DNA of 64,000 nucleotides from Mantis religiosa (Eukaryota; Arthropoda; Insecta; Mantodea; Mantidae), in NCBI GenBank assembly GCA_030765055.1, contig CM060947.1, positions 59,293,735 through 59,357,734 of the forward strand, given 5' to 3'. Below, one piece after another: positions 1 to 10,931 of the stretch (position 1 is the stretch's first letter; every line of letters begins with the position of its first letter). The notes under the pieces were generated by a model. That model made no database searches, was not told the DNA's origin, and saw only the letters and a program-made list of their open reading frames with translations. Made by a program: the position numbers and the translations under genes.

Positions 1-631
1 GTGTGGACGGAGGACGCCGAAGGCACTTTCCAGCACCTGAAGAAGACACTTTGCAGTGCTCCTATTTTGGGATTCCCACAAACAGGCGGCACCTTCATTG
101 TGGATACTGACGCCAGCGACCATTGCATTGGAGGCATGCTATCCCAAATCCAGGACGACCCCGAGCGAGTGATAGGCTCCTACAGCAAGACGCTGTCCAA
201 AGCAGAGAAAAACTACTGCATCACCCAGCGAGAGCTACTGGCGGTAGTAAAGACATCGGAGCACTTCCACAAGTACCTGTACGGCCAGCCATTCCACCTG
301 AGGACTGACCGCTCCGCCCTAGCCTGGGTACTTAGTTTTAGGAAACTGGAAGGCCAGAGGCTGCAGGAGTATGACTTCTCCTAACATTGCAGAGGGAAGA
401 GCCACGTCAATGCAGACGCCGTGTCCCGAAGAACCTGCCCAGAAGAGTGTGGTCAAAGCACCAGAGTGGAAGAGAAGGAGCATGCCGCAGCTGTCAGAGT
501 GATCACAGCAGTGCCTGCGGACGGCTGGGATAGCGCAAGCCTGAGGAGGGAGCAGCTGGCGGACGCCGACTTGGGGCCATTCTTGAAAGTGGAGGTAGGG
601 ACAAGACTGACCTCGGAGGACATCACACCTA
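1..631 (+). pseudogene. Gypsy pol fragment: end of reverse transcriptase, RNase H and linker
   Basis: The first 127 residues read as the RT thumb/connection and RNase H start: DTDASD (the first RNase H aspartate region), the YCITQRELLAVV block and the LRTDRSALAW block are all typical of Ty3/Gypsy pol. A TAA at 382-384 follows a one-base slip; the next frame resumes with the NADAVSRR motif that closes RNase H. The spacer then continues to 631, where a DNA transposon interrupts it. The fragment is a broken retroelement gene, not a host gene. Confidence 0.88.
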
Positions 632-1990
632 TACCTTGTTTCACGTAAGCTTGCCCAGTATCTCTTAACGGTCACGTAACCTAATCATCTCTCATTGGTT
701 GCTGTTGTGGTAATGACTGTCGTGCGGTAAAAATTAGTTTGTTATTTAACATGGTGATATATCATTATATGCTGGAAGAGAATTGTCAAATTTATATTTT
801 CGTAACTGTTTTAATTAAATATATTACGCAACAGATTTGATTTATCTGAAATGCATGTTAATTCTTAAACGAAGTAAATAGGAGGTCCCTTTGCTCTCAA
901 GCACATGGCACGATAGCACGTGATTTAGCGGTAGTGGTGACATTTGTTTATATGACTTTTATCACTGACCTAGTTTTGAACTGGATTAGTCATGCATCGC
1001 CATTCGAGAGTGCGGGAGCTAAATTATTTTATTGATCGTTTATTGAACATGTACTTATTATATGTATAATGCAGAGTCTACCGCCAGTTTTCCGCTGAAG
1101 TATGGCAAGGATAATTATTTACAAACAGACAAAAAAAGAATTGTGTTGCATGTGTTTAATGCACTCAGAGTAGAATCCGTCTTTGTCAGTGAGAGAAGTC
1201 GAACAGCTGTGCTCTGAAGTTACAGGTGTGAGTGTTAGATCCATAGGAACATCGCGACATGAAATTGAGGAAACAGGAAAACTTACCACTCCAGGCAAAA
1301 GCAGGAATAAACAAAAGTGCGTGCTCGGAGAAAATACGTGAAAAGTGTTGTGCGTCGTCATGTGTGTAGTTTTTCTTTAGAAACGAACTCCCTAACATAA
1401 GTAACATTTCGTCTGCTGTAAATGAGGATGCAGATTTACCAAATTTCAGCAGATTGCTTATACAGCTGAGATTTGTGAATGTAAAAAGAGGCAAGAAAAA
1501 TGTGCTAAAAGACAGAGGCAATATTGCTGTGTGGCAAAGACACTATTTAAGGACATCCACACTGCACCGAGATACAAATCGCTAAATATACACGAAGAAC
1601 ACACGAAAAGTAAAGTATGGTGTGACACGACTTTTAAGACTGAAAGACAAGCATTTTTGAAAGGTATGTGTGCTGGCTTAAAAATCCCAGTGGAAAAGGC
1701 CAAAGGCCTTTCATTATAAACTCTTTCAGTTTCATTGCTCAGTCATTGTGTTTCAATTTGCTCAGTTCATTATAAACTTGTATTTTTGCATGCCTTCATA
1801 TCCTTATTTGTATGATTTTTGTATGATTTTATTTATCTTCCCGGCAATTATTACGACATTTACTGCAGGTTTAAATGTGACGGGAAGGCACCGCCTATGG
1901 CGCGAAAGCATTAGCCAATTAGGGCGAGGGGGAGGGTTGTTGAACGCGGAGTGATACATTTCAGCGGGCAAGGTTATATGAAACAGAGAT
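632..1990 (+). mobile_element. Non-autonomous Tc1/mariner-superfamily (IS630-type) transposon, copy 1
   Basis: The element is flanked by TA (630-631 and 1991-1992). Imperfect terminal inverted repeats carry TGTTTCA and the GCTTGCCC/GGGCAAG block. Inside are degraded pieces of a DDE transposase: an N-terminal helix-turn-helix stretch (about 1100-1340; EVTGVSVRS and TTPGKSRNKQ), a middle part with NELPNI, and a DDE-region piece near 1600-1720 (HTKSKVW, RQAFLKGM). The C-terminal half is missing. The same internally shortened form occurs at 29310-30656 and, more decayed, at 50176-51310, so a deletion derivative was mobilised in trans. Copy 1 differs from copy 2 by about a dozen extra bases near 1860. 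Confidence 0.8.
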
Positions 1991-1992
1991 TA

Positions 1993-2695
1993 GAAGCGCT
2001 GCGTATAAGTCGTACTGGGCCCAATGGGACTCGCTGAAGACCAAAGAGGGTGTGCTGTTCCAGGTATGGGAATCATCCGATGGGAAGACACAAAGAGAGC
2101 AGCTGGTACTTCCCCAGAGTAAAGTACCGGAAGTCTTGGAGGAACTGCATGCCGTTACTTCAGGACACCTGGGAGCAAACCGAACAATCGACAAACTCCA
2201 ACAGTGCTACTACTGGCTCAGACTCCGAGAGATGGTGCCGTCAATGTCATGTGTGCGCGGCGAGTCGCGGCCCCCAAACTAGGAGCCGGGGTCAAATGCA
2301 GCAGTAGGTCAGAGAGCGCCTTTCGAACGCATTTTGTCAATATAGCTGGACCATACCCAGTGTCGGATGGCCGTGGACTACTTCACCAAGTGGCTGGAGG
2401 TGTATGCCATCCCGAACCACGAGACGAAGACGATCGCCGACTGCCTCGTAAAGCAACTGTTCTGCCGGTTTTGGGTCCCGTTAGAGCTTCACAGCGACCA
2501 GGGCACCAATTTTGAGTCTCGCCTAATAAAGGAGGCACTGGAAAGACTTGGGATTAACAAGACCTGCACAACACCTCTACATCCCCAGTCGGACGGCATG
2601 GTCGAGAGGTACATCAAGACCCTAGAACATCTGAGGAAGGTCGTGGCCAGTCATCAGCGAGACTGGGACGTCAAGGTGCCACTGTTCTTGCTGGC
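1993..2695 (+). pseudogene. Gypsy integrase: zinc-binding and catalytic core part
   Basis: Frame fragments read YWAQWDSL (linker), an HHCC zinc-binding region (HAVTSGHLGANRT then QCHVCAASR) and the integrase core with AVDYFTKW (first catalytic Asp), HSDQGTNF (second Asp) and GMVERY (catalytic Glu). Frameshifts lie near 2280 and 2340. The frame stops in FLLA at the LINE insertion, and its continuation is at 7461. Confidence 0.88.
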
Positions 2696-2995
2696 GGAAT
2701 CCGCCCTGGGGCGGATTTCTAGTAGTCTTAGCCCTCCCCGTAAGTCGTGAGTCACGCAGGGGATAAGTGATAGTATTGTACTAGACGCTAGAAAGCACCC
2801 GGGTCCTCGTCCCCCGCCCCGGGCAACGGAGCAATCCGGCTAAGTGGTGCAAGATATTATACATATTCTCTCTCTCTATCTCTCTCTCTTGATTAAATTG
2901 TTTCATATTCCTTATTATAACTCTTTGAAATTAGTTAATCTAAATTAATAGTAAACAGCAATCAATAAAAAATTAACTTATAAAAGGGCTTAATC

Positions 2996-4168
2996 ATGTC
3001 TATGCAACGGTCGCCTGTGAGGAAGTCCTCACAGGTGGCCAGTGGCAGTAACCCCCATTCGACTCCTCAAACAACAGCACTAGAGGAATTTGTCGAAAGT
3101 ATGAATTTTCCGAAAGGGTTAGCAGAGTTAAAAGAGATTATTAAGGCAGGCGAAAGAATCACAAAAGATAGGGTAACAGCATTGCATGACTTCTATATGA
3201 AGCTCATTATCGAATTAGGAATTTGGAGAGGCAGGTACGAGGAAATTGAGAAAGAAAACACCAGGTTAAGAGAAAGAATTGCTAATAACGAAATAGAACA
3301 AGGAAAAATTGAACAGCTAGAGAAAGAAAATAAGAGACTAGAAGAGATTAGCAAACAGAAAAGTGTAGGTCCCTCATATGCAGAGGTTACAAGGGTGCCC
3401 CCCAGGGCTTCTAAGCCACAGTATGTTCAATCCTCCCCTGTAGTCATGTTATCTAAAGAAGGGAAAAATCCTGAGGAGATAAAAAAGAAACTAGGAGAAC
3501 TCGTAAACCCAGTCAAGGATAAAATCAAAATCAAATCAGTCAGGACAATGGGTAATAAGGTAATGGTCCACATAGATTCAGAGGATGACGCTAACAAGTT
3601 AGTTGATCATCAGTTACTGAAAAAAGAAGTAGACGTCAATAAACCTAAGAAAATCAAACCTTGAGTAATTTTGTATGATGTCCCCAGGTGGATAGAGCAA
3701 GACAAATTACTTGAGTATCTATATGGTCAAAATTTAGAAGACGAAATTTCAAAGGAGGAATTCAATGAAAATGTAGTATACAGGTTTATAACGGGCCCCA
3801 GGGGGGGAAACAACGCACATCATGTATTAGAAATAAGCCCAAAAATTCGTAACATCTTACTTAGTAAGGGCAGGGTGTATATACACTTTTCAGCCATCTC
3901 AGTAAAGGATTTTATCAGTGTACCAAGGTGCCACAGATGTCAGGATTTAGGCCACACCATGAAATATTGCCCATTTGATAAACAGGTATGTCAACACTGC
4001 TCAGAGCAGGACCACCTCAAAAAAGATTGTCAGAAAAAAGATCTACCCGAAGTATGCATTGCATGTAAATATAGGAACAAAACAAATTGTAAAAATCCCA
4101 ATTCTAAAGAATGCGAGATTTATAAAACTCTTAGGGCGAGATTAATACAGAGAACAGACTATGGCTAA
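2996..4168 (+). CDS. LINE ORF1: coiled-coil and triple zinc-knuckle RNA-binding protein (one nonsense codon)
   Basis: One reading frame of 390 codons is broken only by a TGA at 3662-3664, after KPKKIKP. The first part (222 residues) has a Glu/Lys-rich coiled coil (about residues 80-125) and the start of an RRM-like fold. The second part (from 3665) carries three Cys/His knuckles: CHRCQDLGHTMKYC, CQHCSEQDHLKKDC and a Cys cluster ending in SKEC. This is the usual gag-like ORF1 of R1/I-type LINEs, which binds element RNA into a particle. Its stop codon overlaps the ORF2 start by 8 nt (ATG at 4161, TAA at 4166-4168), suggesting coupled translation. The stop would silence full-length ORF1 in this copy. 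Confidence 0.87.
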
Positions 4169-7100
4169 TAACTCAAATATTATTTTGACCAGGAATAATA
4201 ATACAAATTATACTCAAGATCATATAAAGATTGGCCAGTTAAATGCTGCAAGAAGCAGACTTGTTATGCAGGAATTCCGGAAGCTGGCTGAAGAAGATAA
4301 CCTAGATATTTTGTGTATTCAAGAACCATATCATTTTAATGGTAAAGTAGGTTACATGCCAGTATCTTCTTTAGCCATTGCTTCCAGTGAATATCCTAAA
4401 GCAGCAATCGTTGTAATGAACAAAACCATCAAAGTAATAAGAATAACACAATTTTGTAATGAACTCTGTAACTGTATACAAATATTAGGGGTACAGCAAT
4501 TTATACTAGTCAATATGTATTTCCCTCCTAGCCATGATATAAATGAAGGGTTAGTTCTGCTAAGATCTATATGTATAGCTCTAGATAGATACCCAATAAT
4601 TATAGTCGCAGATATAAATGCTAAATCGAATCTTTGGTACAGTGGCAGAACTGATGAGAGGCGACTACGTAGAGAACTTGCTAATGGAATTAAACCTATC
4701 TGTGCAAAACAAACCAGGGAACCCACCTACATACATAGGCAGGGTAGGGGTACAAGTGAATATAGACATAACCTTTACTAATAGATGCGCTGATAGTTTA
4801 ATTTCAAACTGGAGGGTTTTACAACAACAAACCGAGAGTGATCACAATGTAATCAGATTCGACATAAAGAAATCCAATGACCACGAGCAGGTGCAATACA
4901 AATACAACTTCAGACGTGCTAATTGGGATAGATTAAGAGAAAATTTTGTGCCACCGGTATTTAATGAACAACAGATAGATATAGATAGAGCAGCAACTCA
5001 GCTAACTGGTAGTATAATTAAAACGATGAAACAGGCTATACCTTACAAAGCACTTCGAAACACAACAAAAAGGGGTCCATGGAACGACAAACTTCAAAGA
5101 TTCCGCAGAAATATGAGAAAGGCGAGAAGTGCATATCAAAAATCAGGTTCCATAGACGAAGCACAAATAAGGTTAATTATCTACCAGCGTAGGAAAGCTG
5201 CATTCAGGGAACTGCTAGAAAAAACCAAAAGATACTCATGGAACAAGCTAGTTGAGGACTGCATGCAAAAAGATGCATGGGGCTTCCCATATAAAATCAC
5301 CAGAGACCGATTTCATCAGGACGCCATGTCCACCCTGAGGAAGCCGGATGGCAGTTATACCCTCCCTGGAGATGAAACCTTACAATACCTGGTAGATAGC
5401 TTACTACCAGACGACAAAGAGGACAATGACACCAGAAACAATAAGGTTCAAAGGGAGAGGGTAGGCCAGGCAATTCCGGGGTGGGCGGACAACGAGGTCT
5501 TTAGTGTCCAACAGATCCAAGCAGCAATAGGCCAGCTAAGAGAAAAGAAAGCAGCGGGCCCCGATGAAATAACGGCCGAGGTATTACGGGCACTGAGCGG
5601 TCGGGTGGCCGAACCGTTGTCCGTATTACTTTCGGCTTGTTATGCCAGGGGCAGGTTTCCGAACATCTGGAAACAAGGAAAGCTGGTTATATTGAAAAAG
5701 GACATGGACAGAGACCCACATGTTGTCAACTCCTATAGGCCCATTTGTATGCTCAACACCCTAGGCAAGGTATATGAAATATTGCTATCAGAAAAGTTAA
5801 ACTGCCTACGCAATGAGAGGAACATGTTTAAAAATCAATTTGGTTTCACAAAAGGCAAATCGGCGATAAATGCAATTAATTGCGTTGCAAACTTTGCGCA
5901 TGACTCAACTAGCAAATATGTTCTAGCAGTACTACTAGACATCGATGGTGCATTCAATAACCTATGGTGGCCAATTCTCTATCAAAGACTAATAGACATA
6001 AACTGCTCTACCCAATTGTACAACACCTGCGTGGATTATTGTAGAAATAGGATAGTAAACATTAACATAGGTACGGCAACTTACTCAAAGGTGCTCTCTA
6101 AGGGTTGCCCGCAAGGGTCAATACTAGGCCCTCTCTTTTGGAACCTAGGTATAGAGGCGGCTTTAATACGTATCAGTGAATTAGGCGAACTTGGACTACA
6201 AGTAGCTTATGCTGATGACATTATAATCATGTTTGAAGCCAACTCTAGATTAGAGTTAGAAACTAAATGTAATTTTGTAATCAAAGAAATAGAAAATGAA
6301 TGTAATAACATGAAATTAAATATCTCGCTGGACAAAACAAATTATATATTGTTAAAAGGTAAATTACAGAGAGCACCTACCATAAAAATGTACAATCAAA
6401 ATGTAAAGAGGGTTGGCAGCGCAAGATATCTAGGAGTGTATTTAGACGAAGGATTATTATTTAGAAGCCATATAACCGAAGTCACATCTAAAGCATTCAG
6501 AGTCTTAAATAAAATAGTAACAATAGCTAAATTCACAAACAGGGTACCATTTCAGGTCATTAAAGCTATTCATAACGGGGTTTTAGTACCAATAGTTACA
6601 TATGCATCAGCTGTTTGGGGCCATAGGGCTTATCTGTTAGGAACTCAAAAGATTCTCAGATCATTACAAAGAAAAATCCTAATAAGACTAACCGGAGCTT
6701 TTTCAACCACTCCCACAGAAGCGCTCCTAGTTATCTTGGGGCTGCTACCCCTCGATCTAGAAGTCAGAAAAAGGGGGGCAAAGTATTGGCTACGCCATAG
6801 TGATGAAGTGAGGGCCAGTCAATTAGCTGGAGCTAGAATAACTGACGAATGGGAACTAGAAGACTGTATATTAAGTGAATGGCAAGATATATGGGACTTA
6901 GTCCAAACCGGAAGGCGGGTTCACTCCTTTTTTCCATCTGTTGTAGAACGCTCAATGCTAAGATTTGTCAAACCTTTTAGAGGCCTAATACACTACATCA
7001 CTGGGCACGGCCCATACGGTGCCTACCTATACAGGTTCGGCCAATCTTTAGATGATAAGTGTAGGTGTGGGGCAATAGACACCCCGGAACATTCCCTATG

Positions 7101-7257
7101 GGAATGCCCTCTAAGTTGGGTAACTAGTGTAGAAATACAGTGGCATCTTGGGAATCACACAATAAACGAACTAATAAGGAATAAGCGAAGTTTTAACTTA
7201 TTAAATAATCTTGCAGACAAATTATCAAACAAACGGTATAGAGAGTATAGGAATTAA
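4161..7257 (+). CDS. LINE ORF2: APE endonuclease and reverse transcriptase (one frameshift)
   Basis: The endonuclease begins at ATG 4161 (KIGQLNAARS, the CIQEPY glutamate motif, VADINAKSNLW). The frame shifts by one base near 4650-4665 and continues as an open frame to 7257. In the second frame (counted from 4618) RT shows LLDIDGAF near residue 437, GCPQGSILGPLFWNL near 500, YADD near 529 and a C-terminal CRCGAIDTPEH zinc motif near 814. No RNase H domain is seen. The protein nicks the target and primes cDNA synthesis from element RNA. A single frameshift is the only visible lesion, so relatives elsewhere in the genome may be active. Confidence 0.9.
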
Positions 7258-7402
7258 TAATTACGTAGGTTAAGTTATATATTAATATATTCTCCTATTA
7301 TGTTAATTAATTATTATAATAATATTGTATATATGAAATATTATAAAATTGTTGTACAAGTCCAGCTTATAAAATAGGTGCTGGACTTAGAAAGAATAAA
7401 GG

Positions 7403-7450
7403 AGCCCCCTAGTCTGTGGAAGCACAGGCTAGGGGGCTTTTTTTTTTTTT
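7403..7450 (+). terminator. LINE 3' hairpin followed by T run
   Basis: A perfect stem pairs AGCCCCCTAG and CTGTG with CACAG and CTAGGGGGCT around a GAAG loop (7403-7438). It runs directly into T11 at the 3' end of the LINE. It is probably the RT-recognition structure for target-primed reverse transcription rather than a transcription terminator. The T run, rather than A, is unusual for a LINE tail. Confidence 0.6.
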
Positions 7451-7918
7451 TGTTCTTGCTGGCCTACCGCACGTCAACACACGACACCACCGGGATGACG
7501 CCAGCAAGCTTAATGTTCGGTCGAGAGCTACGCCTCCCTTGTGACCTGGCTTTTGGGAGGCTCCCGGGAGCGAAACAGCCAGCAACAGAGTATGTGGAGA
7601 ACCTCGTGGACCATCTCCACGACATGCATGAGATCGCTCGTCATAACATCCAGATGGCGAGCGACCGCATAAAGACCCGATAACGACAAGCAAGCCAACA
7701 GTCAAGGATTCCAGCAAGACGACCTGGTCTGGTTGTACCGTCCTACCCGGACCAAGAGACGCTGCCCAAAACTTCAACAGCCGAGGCAAGGATCGTACTG
7801 GGTGGTAACGAGGATTAACGTTGTCTACCGCATCCAGAAGGTGCCCCGAGGTAAGATGGTGGTACACCTAGATCGTCTGGCCCGCTACAATGGTGCTGTT
7901 CGGGACGCCCAGCCTTGA
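7451..7918 (+). pseudogene. Gypsy integrase C-terminal part
   Basis: The frame resumes after the LINE with AYRTSTHDTTGMTPA and FGRELRLPCDL, the usual end of the Gypsy integrase core. It goes on through a linker with a TAA (7681-7683) and a frameshift, to YRIQKVPRGKMVVHLDRL and a stop at 7916-7918. The C-terminal motif is the SH3-like GPY/F region. No chromodomain is visible. Confidence 0.85.
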
Positions 7919-7929
7919 GGAGGGAGCAG

Positions 7930-8330
7930 TGTCGCCAGGCACTGTTGAGCCGCGTTTGGTGAGTGTTTGACGTTTGCCGAAAGAGACAGATAGATGTCTG
8001 GAAGTTTCTTCCTTTCTGGTGTCGTCTTAATTATTACGAGCGTTCCACTAATTTCTATAACAATGAGTGGAGGTATAAAAGAAGCTGCAGCTAGTCAATC
8101 GGGCTATAACTGAAAACTGATAATCGTGTGTGTGCACTGGTGTAGTGATTTGAAAGTGAATTCCTTTTTTTTTTGTGGACGTGTGGCAGACGACCATGAA
8201 GGTTGGGTTTGTGTATGTTGCGTAATTCTGCGGCTGCAAAGGACTGTACAAACTGTCTTTCTACGGAAATAAAGAGCAGTTTGAATTTCTGCAAACTAGA
8301 CTTTTAATTTTACGAACTCACAAAGTCACA
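7930..8330 (+). repeat. Gypsy 3' LTR
   Basis: It starts with TGTCGCC just after a purine-rich tract (GGAGGAGGGAGC) and ends near CAAAGTCACA. It contains a TATA-like stretch (AGGTATAAAAG near 8071), an AATAAA signal at 8267-8272 (CGGAAATAAAGAG) and a conserved end, TTTTAATTTTACGAACTC. A solo LTR of a related family is at 48697-49510 and shares the start, the polyadenylation block and the end. The left LTR lies outside the window. Confidence 0.8.
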
Positions 8331-10327
8331 GTACATTCATTATATCATAGCAACTAAATACTCTACTACATTACTACTGCAAATTCACAGAAGAAAATGG
8401 CAAGCCAACTGCACTAGTATAATATACACAAAAGCAACAATGCTTTTAGTTCTTCTCCTTCTACTGTTATTCAAAACCAATTTGCTCATGCATGCCCAAG
8501 CACAAACTAACCTATATGTGGTAACTCTTGAAGCCAGACCTCTGCCACTCTTACTGTGATCTGACAGCCTCTGCTTGCCTCATACCCATTTCTACCTTTT
8601 TTGGTTTAATGACTAAGAGAGCTCACTGACTTTGATCTCTAACAGTGTTTTATATTCAATGTTAGCAATTTCATAGTGTTTATAGTCACAGAGTCTGCTG
8701 CCAGCCAAAGTGTGAAATAATAATTAGCTTAGATAGACTTGAATCGAAGTTAATACTTTTAATACATTTGTGGAAGTTTTAGAATTGCAGAGTGAATTGG
8801 TTACAATTTTCAATTTTAACACACACTGCACTATCACATTGATCGGCATTATTGTGAATTTGTTCCAGTTAAAATATAAATTAACACACATTTCTTTCAA
8901 GTGTAAATTATTGTTTATCTGCCCTAATCCCTTATTTTGAATAAACAACAAATATATGGACACTATGTGAACATAAGAACAGTGTAATAGTGACAAACTT
9001 AAGACAATTACTGTGCACTGCTATGAATATTTCCCTAAACTGTTATAATTAAATGAAGTGAAATATGCTACATCTAATGCCCTTCATCCAGCTCAAACTC
9101 ATGGATAGCATGTATAGGATCATGCTGGAGTACCTGAGGTCACACAATTGCTATTTGGGAAGATTAATGATGTGCAATGATCGAAAAGGGGCAGTGTGCT
9201 AATTCAAAACTGCCTAAATTGGCATATAAAATGAACAAGCATCACTGCTTAATGCAATGAGCAGCATATTGTGGAGGTACTCATACTATAGCTCGTACTA
9301 AGACTATGTATATAGTTACTATACAAGAGAAAGCTTCACCACAGCACATTGTTTTCAATATGTACACTGTCAAAATGTTATTTAGATAATAGCTAAAAAC
9401 AAAGAGAAGATTGAAATGGTATACAAAAAGCACAAGTATGTATCTATTTAATTTCTGCAACATTTTGTCTGCCATGGTACCAATAGTAATAATACCTCAT
9501 CCCACTATGTATAAGCATATAAACAGACCCACTTTCAAAGGCAGATAACCTACTCAACTACCTTGGAATATGATCAGGTTTGTAGTTGACCAGTTCAAAT
9601 AATATCTACAATACCTTACCAGAATTTTAACATTATATTAAAATACTCAAGATATCTAGTGGTCCACAGCAGGGGAGTTATTTCTATGTACAATTGTCGG
9701 TTATGTAATCTTTCACCCTTGAGAGAGAATAAAACACTGAAGACGTTTTATAGAAGCATTCAGGATAATCTAATGTAAACATTCACTTTTATATCAAGAA
9801 ACCATGAATTAGACAATCGGCATAAATTTGCAGCGGTTAATGTAACCCATATGTAAGAATTCTCCGTCTATGATTAAGTCAACCTAACATAAAAGATTTA
9901 TGAAACTTTCAAACACGTCTTAAAAGGATCATAAGGTTTTTAAGACACTTCGAGTTTCTGCACTGAAAGTGATGATAGTGGGTAGTTACGAGAACAGCTA
10001 TTCTACTACAAGCTCTACCTTTCTTATCGTATAATCTTATTTTATTAGACATAAAAACATTTTTAAAAGTAATCTTATTACATAAACATTACCTTCAAAT
10101 TCATGAAGTAATTTCAGCGGTAATTAAGCAATGATTATTACGTTTACATACATTTATTCACCTAGTTTATATACGTAAAACCTAGCTTAGGCTTTTTATT
10201 ATACAACTAATTACGTAGTTTTTCATCAATTAATTAAATAAACCACAAGCAAACTTCAGCGTGCTCGATTGCAAAAATCGTATTTCGGTACATTCAACCT
10301 TCCTAACCACGCAAGGACAATACGTAC
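8331..10327. other. No recognisable gene or element
   Basis: AT-rich sequence with many stops in all frames. If the minus-strand exon at 10328-10397 is real, this is the first part of that gene's intron 1. No second exon was recognised. Confidence 0.5.
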
Positions 10328-10397
10328 CTTTCTCTGCTGGTTTCACTAAAATACTTAAGGCATTACATAATTTTTCTATAGTATATTCTGCCTCCAT
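10328..10397 (-). CDS. Probable first coding exon of an unidentified gene divergent from PIGT
   Basis: On the minus strand an ATG in good context (AAAAATGGAGG) opens 23 codons, MEAEYTIEKLCNALSILVKP then AEK. It reaches a consensus donor (AAAG then GTACGTA) at 10326-10327, leaving phase 1. The start lies 300 bp from the PIGT start in head-to-head orientation, as expected for a bidirectional promoter. The peptide is not recognised; an HEAT-repeat transport-receptor N-terminus is only a loose resemblance. Downstream exons must lie to the left, perhaps beyond the Gypsy insertion and outside the window. Confidence 0.4.
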
Positions 10398-10696
10398 TTT
10401 TTAATTTAAAATTAAGACGGAAACTCCACAACACTTGCAGCTATCAACATAATTCCACTACTGTACTTCAATGCATATCAATATTAACAGCCGCCATGAG
10501 CTCTTTCATTACAAACGAATGATGCCAACATTACCAACGAAAACTTCTCAGTGCACGCAACCATACCAGTGCTATTCGTAAATATATACAAACGTGATAC
10601 AAATATTTCTTACGGCAGCTTCTTTCAATGTAACACTAGCGCTACATTTAAGTGCATGAATCAAACTTTTTATAAATCTGTGCATAAAAGGACATT
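10398..10696. promoter_or_regulatory. Candidate bidirectional promoter between PIGT and the divergent exon
   Basis: This is the 299-bp interval between two divergent start codons. It includes GCCGCCAT at 10490-10497, resembling part of a YY1/initiator site. No clear TATA box is placed for either side. The assignment rests on position. Confidence 0.35.
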
Positions 10697-10931
10697 ATGA
10701 TTAATAGGAAATGTATCACTAGCAAAAACGAATACAAGAATGCATTTAAAATATGTGTTTTCTCTACTCTAGCATATATACTGTGTTTAAATAACTTAGT
10801 CCATTGCTTAACCTATAGTGCAAATGATTACTTTGATGAAGAACTGTTATTAAAACCCCTACCAAGCGGGCATATTTATGCGTATTTTCAGTTCACAACA
10901 CTATGGGATGTTGAGTTTGAAAGCACTTCGT
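10697..10931 (+). CDS. PIGT: PIGT exon 1 (start, signal peptide)
   Basis: Starts at ATG 10697 and ends before GTAAGT (10932), phase 1. It encodes a basic N-terminus, a hydrophobic segment (CVFSTLAYILCLNNLVHC) and the conserved DEELLLKPLPSGHIYAYFQF start of mature PIG-T. A later ATG could not supply the signal peptide, so this start is preferred. Confidence 0.9.

Larger units (their letters stand above)
2696..7450 (+). mobile_element. R1-clade-like LINE, full length or nearly so, inserted in Gypsy integrase
   Basis: The element has a 300-nt 5' leader with a CT-rich run, two overlapping ORFs, a 3' hairpin and a terminal T run of 11. It is bounded by a 13-bp target duplication, TGTTCTTGCTGGC at 2683-2695 and 7451-7463. 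The APE-type endonuclease, an RT with YADD, a C-terminal CCHC and the absence of RNase H fit the R1/LOA-like group. Only one in-frame stop (ORF1) and one frameshift (ORF2) are seen, so the insertion is young. It sits at a non-rDNA site. Confidence 0.9.
1..8330 (+). mobile_element. Ty3/Gypsy LTR retrotransposon, 3' part, with two nested insertions
   Basis: The pol reading frame runs off the left edge of the window. It continues through RNase H, a spacer, the integrase zinc finger, the integrase core and the integrase C-terminus, then a polypurine tract (7918-7927) and a 3' LTR. It is interrupted by a TA-flanked DNA element (632-1990) and a LINE (2696-7450). Removing the LINE and one copy of its target duplication would rejoin the integrase frame exactly (FLLA then YRTS). 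Several frameshifts and stops make the copy dead. The upstream gag, protease and 5' LTR lie outside the window. Confidence 0.9.
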
